Both the position numbers and the translations under genes were made by a program. The notes below the pieces were generated by a model that saw only the letters and a program-made list of their open reading frames with translations, had not been told where the DNA came from and did no database searches. DNA of 64,000 bases. It comes from Zygaena filipendulae. Lineage: Eukaryota; Arthropoda; Insecta; Lepidoptera; Zygaenidae. Below are positions 58,534 through 64,000 of the stretch, piece after piece. Location of the stretch: assembly GCA_907165275.2 (NCBI GenBank), contig OU015670.1:4491501-4555500 (forward strand), written 5' to 3'. Numbering within the stretch: the first letter of the stretch is position 1; each line of letters opens with the position of its first letter.

Positions 58534-58634
58534 ATTGGTGAAAACCGCATGAAAATCCGGCCGGTAGGTACCTATCGTGTTTGAGTTTATCACGAACAGA
58601 CAGACAGACAGTCGCGGCGGAGGACTTTGTTTTA

Positions 58635-58800
58635 TAATACAATACAATATACTTTATTGGACCAAATGATTTTTACAATATTAAATATAATATAATTTCA
58701 TTTCATGGCAAATAGGCGGCCTTATTGCTAGCAGCAATTTTTTCAACGCAACCTTGACGAGAAAGTACATAATAATATATTTATAATAATTATGCAGTAA
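58635..58800 (-). repeat. LINE 3' tail with TACAA repeat end
   Basis: ATACAATACAATATACTTTA and GGCGGCCTTATTGCTAGCAG mark the same 3' UTR block as the LINE at 14488, but with a different terminal repeat. Confidence 0.65.
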
Positions 58801-58832
58801 ATAGTACAGGTAGGTAGTAGGTGCCTACAATA

Positions 58833-59153
58833 GGGATGTTGACTACTTTTGAAAATCAAAATTCTAGTTAGTCCGTCAGTTAGTAAATAAAAAAACAAAA
58901 AACGTATTTTTTGCTTTTTCAAATAAATTAAAATATACAGAGATAAAGCGCATTAAAGTTTAGGGTGAGGAGGTCGTGACGTCACTAACCGCTAAAACCG
59001 CCATACAAACTGTCAGAATAGTGACGTCACGCGAAATTTCAACTCAATATATCGCCGTTATTTTTTGATTACGTAAAAAAATAAAAAATACGTGTCCAAT
59101 ATTTTTTAATAATCTACAAGACGGACTAAAAAATAAAAATTAGTCAACATGCC
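58833..59153 (-). mobile_element. CRE-bearing TIR element, copy 8
   Basis: A minus copy with ends GGGATGTTGACTACTTTT and TTAGTCAACATGCC. The CRE palindromes at 58977-58984 and 59022-59029 are 45 bp apart, the same spacing as in copy 1. Confidence 0.87.
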
Positions 59154-59259
59154 AATTACCTGCCTGAACATGATCTCCAAATGAATACGCTTATATGCAC
59201 TCTACACATTTCTATAACATCCTATATTATAATCTATTGGATATGAATAAATCCTTACC

Positions 59260-59935
59260 TAGTAATATTACAAATGCGAAAGTGGGTTTGTTTGTTTGTT
59301 ACGCTTTCACGGCTAAACGGCTCAACGGGTCGGTACCCACTGGCCCCTTAATATATATAATATCGTCCCCGGAATAAAAGTTGTAGATTCGGCCCCTGTA
59401 TAGGTGCCTATTGGTACCCCGGTAGGAGATCAGTCAATGATTTTAAAAAAATATTTATTTTTATGGTACCGACTCGTCCCCTGGACCAAAAGTTATAGAT
59501 TCGGCACCTTTTCAGGTGCCTATTGGTTCCCTGATAGAAAAATAGCCATATTTTTTGCAATAAAAAGCTTTGACATAGTACATTCGTGAACAGTATATTA
59601 TTGTTGATAATGATATTTGGTTTATTATTTGTAAATGTGATTGATGTGCACGATATTTAATTTGTTAATTATCTTTATAGGTAGGTAAATAAGTTTATAA
59701 AGTAAAAAAACCGAATCGTTTGTACAGAGAAGGAAATAGGCTACTTTCTATCCCGAAATTCCCACGGGAATTTCAAAATTAACGCGCAATAAACTACCCT
59801 ACATTAAATTCTGCATACTACCGTTGTCAAGGGTAGGTACGGAAAAATTATAGGATAGTAAGTACGCCATATTATCTTGGAATACCCGCGGGATCTCCGA
59901 AACTAACGCGAGTGAAACCGCGGGGAGCAGCTAGT
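59260..59935 (-). repeat. CTAGCTGT-type repeat with an inserted segment
   Basis: The reversed copy begins at 59260 (ACAAATGCGAAAGTGGG), stops at GGCTAAACGGCTCAAC, and related sequence ends at GGGGAGCAGCTAGT (59922-59935). The intervening DNA holds a motif AGATTCGGC...AGGTGCCTATTGGT twice (59388 and 59498). Confidence 0.55.
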
Positions 59936-60117
59936 TTCCAATAAACCGAGCAAAGTTATAGGTTTATTAATTTAAAAAAAATTACCGCCGCCATATTATC
60001 ATGCACTGGCACCGTGCTGTTCACGCTTTTAATCTGTGACGTGAATTCGGATATTAGGATAACATGTTTGCTATCAAATATTTTCTCACAATACCTGTTT
60101 ATTACGAGTCGGACGAT

Positions 60118-60240
60118 AAAGCACCGGTGGTTGAGTGGTTAATGAACCGACTGCTATGCCGGGGTGTTTCTGTTTTAATTCCCTCATCGGGGTAAAAACT
60201 TATTTGTGATGAATGCTGAGGGTTGCCATTTTGTTGCGAC
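60118..60240 (+). repeat. tRNA-derived SINE head
   Basis: An A-box-like GTGGTTGAGTGGTTAATG is followed by CCGACTGCTATGCCGGGGTG and a decayed B box (TTTTAATTCCC). The arrangement is that of a tRNA-derived SINE. Confidence 0.6.
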
Positions 60241-61098
60241 ACGCCGCCGTTGTGCTGCTTTTTAATATTGATAATTTTTTCCTTACCTACCGTTGTCTGT
60301 CCGTTCAAACATTTGCACTATGGCTATGATATAATAAATATTAAATTGCTGTTGTACCTGTAACTCACAATGTCTATAAATCTAAATAGCTTTAAAAAAA
60401 ATGTGCTTTGTTGTTTGTTTGTTTTTTGGGAATAAAAAATTATCTGTCTATTTTTATATCATCTTTCCATGAGCAGGTTGTTTCGTCATTGCCTAGAACT
60501 CAGACGAAATAATTCGTCTGAGGCCTAGCAGTATAGACTATAGAACCGCATTCGGCGCACGCAAAGTGATGCAATATCATGGGAGGTGGAACCACCTTAT
60601 TACATCTCTCGGTGCGATTGATGCGAACGCGAACGTAATGTTAAACTACGGGATCGCCAAAGGGGCCGGGGAACGAAAGACGACGCGAGCTCAGCTAGTA
60701 AATAAAACTACCTATCTATTTAAAGATTTACCTATTAGTTTGACCTCACTAAACTAACAACATAATAATATTAACAATATTATTGTATCGCATGACTGAT
60801 GAATTTTATTTGTCAAGTTGAATTTGTGATTTAAATTTAGAATATATAGATAGGTACCTACCTATAATAGTAGATTATATTTATAGAGGGGAGTTGAGCG
60901 CGTGGTGCGCGCGTGGGTAGCGCGTGGTATGTAGGTATGTATACTGTATTCCATTCATCTAATCAATGTGTATGGATGTCTATATCCACCTCTGCGGTTA
61001 CCGCGCAAAACCTTCGAGGTTTAAATTTCATGAACAAGGTAGATATCTATTCCCTATAGATGATTTTATCACAGTAATGAAAGAAAGAGAGGCATTAG

Positions 61099-61412
61099 GG
61101 ATGTGGACTACTTTTGAAAATCAAAATTCTAATTAGTTCGTCAGTTAGAAAATAAAAAACAATAGACACGTATTTTTTGCTTTTTCAAATAAATTAAAAT
61201 ATACAGAGATAAAGCGCATTAAAGTTTAGGGTGAGGGGGTCGTGACGTCACTAACCGCTAAAACCGCCATACAAACTGTGAGAATAGTGACGTCACGCGA
61301 AATTTCAACTCAATATATCGCCTTTATTTTTTGATTGCGTAAAAAAAGAAAAAATACTTGACCAATATTTTTTAATAATCTACAAGCCGGATTAAAAAAA
61401 AATTAGTCAACA
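61099..61412 (-). mobile_element. CRE-bearing TIR element, copy 9
   Basis: A minus copy with GGGATGTGGACTACTTTT at its start and two perfect TGACGTCA sites. The far end trails into TTAGTCAACATTTTTT. Confidence 0.85.
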
Positions 61413-61714
61413 TTTTTTTTAATGGGAATTTATATATTACAAGATAGAGATAATTACGTGCTTTTAATAGTTCTATTTAATTTGTGTTCTATGTAATTTG
61501 AAACTTTCCCAATTTTTTAATTCCGAATTAGTGGGTGCATGAAGCTGTGGGTGGGGGGATAGCTCATAAATTAACTAGACTTATGGGATAGCTAATTTAA
61601 TAGGTAGGTACCAAATAGGTACTTACTTACTTGGAATAAACTCATTTACAGCTTTACGAAATTATATACGGTAATAACATCAAAACTTCAACTTTTAAAA
61701 TTTTTCCGTGTCTG

Positions 61715-61905
61715 TCTGTCTGCCTTCTGTCTGTCTGTCTGTCTGTTCCGGGTGATCACTGAAACGACTGGACCGATTTTAACGGGACTTTCACTGGCAG
61801 ATAGCTGATGTTATAAGCAGTAACTTAGGCTAAGCACTTATTATCCCGGAATTCCCGCAGGAACTCTGAAATTAACAAGGGTGAAACTGCGGGACATAGC
61901 TAGTT
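61715..61905 (-). repeat. CTAGCTGT-type repeat
   Basis: A reversed copy from the GTCTGTCTGTCTGTCTGTTC microsatellite to GGGACATAGCTAGTTT. Confidence 0.65.
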
Positions 61906-61984
61906 TAAAATACAATAACACTAAATTATTTACCTACAGCTGAATATTATGATTCTATTCTATTGTTTCATTATTTTTTTTTAA

Positions 61985-62070
61985 CTAGACGCATCGCGTC
62001 CGGACGGACCGTCGCGTCGCGACGTCGTCGTGTTGGCAAAGGTCGGTCGATCGCCCGTTCGTTCCAAGAT
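61985..62070. promoter_or_regulatory. CpG-dense patch
   Basis: About 80 bp contain many CpG dinucleotides (CGTCGCGTCGCGACGTCGTC) within AT-rich surroundings. It could be a promoter for the candidate exon at 62812 or for a minus-strand transcript. No supporting coding sequence is attached. Confidence 0.25.
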
Positions 62071-62579
62071 GGCCGTCAATTCAAAGTGAAATGCAAAATC
62101 GAGTGTAGGCAATAAAAAAAACCGGTCATGCATGTGAGAGTTACTTATTTGTAGAGCTGTTGCCGAGGGCAACTTACTTACATCATATTGTCTGGTTGGA
62201 TCCATTCTATTATGCAAGTACCTACCTAACTATACCTACCTACCACATTAGTAAATAGTAGACGTTAGTATTGTAGTAAGTACCTAGGTATGTTGAAAAA
62301 TATTAACATGTTCAAATACACTCTACACTTCACCAAAAAACCCTCTTCGGTTTGGTGATAGATTTACGTTTGTTAGCACGCTTTTATTTGTTTAGTTATA
62401 GTGGCAATAGCTAATTTAGTTTTTTTTATTTTATTTCCACTAGCTACCTGCCATGCCCTGCCCTTTATTATTAATTTCCTTAGGAACTTTATTATAACTT
62501 ATTATTACCGTAAACCTTCCAGAAAAAATGAAAATTGAAAACCTGAAATCTGCTGTGTAGTTTAGTAGCTTTATTGATA

Positions 62580-62780
62580 TACTAGCTGTGCCCCGGTGTT
62601 TCACCCGCAGTAATTTCAGAGTTCCCGCAGGAAATCCGTGATAAAAAGTACCCTATGTCCTTCTCTGTGCCCCTGACATCGTGCATGCCTAATTTCATCC
62701 AAATCCGTTCAGCCGTTTTTGCGTGATTGAATAACAAACATCCAAACATCCACACTTCACATTTATAATATTAGTAGGAT
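62580..62780 (+). repeat. CTAGCTGT-type repeat
   Basis: A nearly complete copy from TACTAGCTGTGCCCCGG to ATTTATAATATTAGTAGGAT. It is the best example in the window of the family's two ends. Confidence 0.75.
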
Positions 62781-62811
62781 AAGTAGGTACTTACTAAATT
62801 CTTTTACGTCT

Positions 62812-62892
62812 ATGGTCAAGTTAGCAATCAAGATATTTTCGTTGGTATTGTTGGCATTGTCATCATTTGGATTCGATTTCTTCGAATTATAC
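62812..62892 (+). CDS. Candidate first coding exon of a secreted protein (partial)
   Basis: ATG opens 27 codons that read as a signal peptide: MVKLAIKIF, then SLVLLALSSF, then GFDFFELY. They end at a near-perfect donor (TAC|GTAAGT at 62893) in phase 0. Length, a Lys near the N-terminus, a Leu-rich core and a small-residue end all fit secretion. The rest of the gene would lie beyond 64000. I cannot name the family. The ATG context is weak (T at -3, G at +4), and the exon follows directly on a repeat, so chance is possible. Confidence 0.4.
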
Positions 62893-63387
62893 GTAAGTAT
62901 ATAATGTTTTTGGTAATAAATATTGGTTAACGTTTGGTGATCTGACAGGAACTAGGGACTTTGTATTTGATCTGAGGGGGGCCCCTATCGATCGCGGGGC
63001 CCTGGGCACTTGCCCAAGGTACCCACAGGGAAAGAGGGGTCTGTGTATAGCTTCCAATCAGTGAAATAATTTTTAGAGTCTGTTCACTATAGTTCCAGAA
63101 TTTACCCCTACATCCAGACTTACAAACTTTACTTCTTTATAACGTTTAAGCGCATTACGTCCAATTCGCAAATTGGTCCAATCGTCCTTCGCAACTTGTC
63201 CAATTGGTCATATATGACCAATAAACTAATACTTATAGGTATACCGAAGTTTAGTTATTTTTATTATTAGGAAGATTAATATTTATCAAAGAGGTTAATT
63301 GTTTATTTTAAATAAAACTGCATTCAAAATAATTTTGAGGTATTGAAAAAATAACAATACATACCAAACATACAACCATACAAAAAT

Positions 63388-63540
63388 TTAACAAAAAATT
63401 AAACTGACTTCAAAAAACACAAAAATGTCCTACACTAAAAAGTTAATAACAAAATACCGATTTAATCCAAAAGACAAAAATACAAGTAGGTAATATTATT
63501 TTTGGTTTGTAGCATAGCATCTACCCCCACTCCCTATTTG
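63388..63540 (-). repeat. Relic of the AACCGACTTCC element
   Basis: TTAAACTGACTTCAAAAAAC and ATACCGATTTAATCCAAAAG match the right-hand arm of the elements at 30901 and 35402. Confidence 0.6.
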
Positions 63541-63586
63541 GCTTGTATACGTATAAATGAGCTACGTGTATTGTGTACCTTGTGAA

Positions 63587-63878
63587 TTTTAGTCCGTCAG
63601 AAAACAAAAAACAATGGACACGGCACACAAATAAATGAAAATAAACAGAGATAAAGCGCATTAAAGTTTAGGGTGGGGGCTTGTGAGTCGGTGACGTACA
63701 TATGTATAACCGCTATTATAAGCCGCCATACAAACTGTAACGGTTAGTGACGTCACGCGAAATTTCAAGTCAATGTATCGCCTTTATTTTTTGATTACGT
63801 AAAAAAAGAAAAAATACGTATCCGATATTTTTTATTATTCTACAAGACGGACTAAAAAGAAATTTAGTCAGTATGCCC
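63587..63878 (-). mobile_element. CRE-bearing TIR element, copy 10
   Basis: A minus copy with TTAGTCCGTCAG at its start and TTAGTCAGTATGCCC at its end. One perfect TGACGTCA remains near 63747; the other is disrupted (TGACGTACA). Confidence 0.8.
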
Positions 63879-64000
63879 ATTATATTAATTTTTCAAAGAA
63901 TTTATTTTCTTCATTTTGAAAATTTGGAAATTAACGTATAGGTACTTTAAACCCTGTAAATATTTGCAGTTAATTTTACCACATGTTTGTTATGTAGTCT

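Noticed and set aside
61981..62217. 78-codon minus-strand frame over the CpG-dense patch
   Set aside because: A good donor-like site near its start would interrupt it, and no family is recognised. Kept only as a regulatory observation.

Overview
The window looks like nuclear DNA of a moth or butterfly (Lepidoptera). It is AT-rich, holds spliced metazoan genes with GT-AG introns, carries TACCTACC-type microsatellites, and is packed with repeat families typical of lepidopteran genomes. These include a short repeat starting CTAGCTGTSCCCCGC, a GGCCAAGTGCGAGTCGG repeat, tRNA-derived SINE heads and CR1/Jockey-type LINE tails. I could not assign a species.

Genes. (1) Positions 70-6077 (+) hold the 3' end of a phospholipase C epsilon (PLCE1-like) gene. 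Four exons encode the C-terminal Ras-association (RA2) domain and the residues just after it. Two more encode a linker. The transcript then either reads a small exon with an in-frame TGA or joins a 2-kb terminal exon encoding about 670 acidic residues; all three junctions are phase 0. (2) Positions 18872-20002 (-) and 28003-28869 (-) hold two paralogous glycogen-targeting subunits of protein phosphatase 1 (PPP1R3 family: RVxF motif plus CBM21 domain), in the same orientation 8 kb apart, each behind a TATA/Inr-like promoter. The first ends in an extra C-terminal domain that resembles the FP-like domain of LINE ORF1 proteins. (3) Positions 62812-62892 (+) may be the first coding exon of a secreted protein running off the right edge.

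Mobile DNA makes up most of the rest. There is a CR1/Jockey-type LINE with an uninterrupted 986-codon ORF2 (14488 to about 18490, -). There are decayed LINE pieces at 20150-20680, 47600-48110 and 48110-48645. A 5,448-bp LTR element (46747-52194) has 626-bp LTRs identical by eye and a CAAG target duplication, but no gag-pol. Ten copies of a roughly 300-bp TIR element each carry up to two TGACGTCA (CRE) palindromes; one copy ends exactly at a PLCE splice acceptor. Two copies of a 237-bp foldback element are present. Other TIR elements lie at 11621-12826, 38090-39221, 30017-31320, 34115-34278, 42217-42399, 42503-42830, 43185-43422, 46163-46452 and 55301-55816.

Functionally, the window joins a lipid-signalling gene (PLC epsilon, Ras/Rap-regulated) to a pair of glycogen-metabolism regulators. 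Nothing in the sequence shows that the two act together. Their introns, flanks and possibly coding ends have been reshaped by transposons. The long spaces at 6100-9400, 21600-24500, 25270-27700, 28980-30000, 53120-54400 and 55820-57090 are AT-rich and show no gene I can support.
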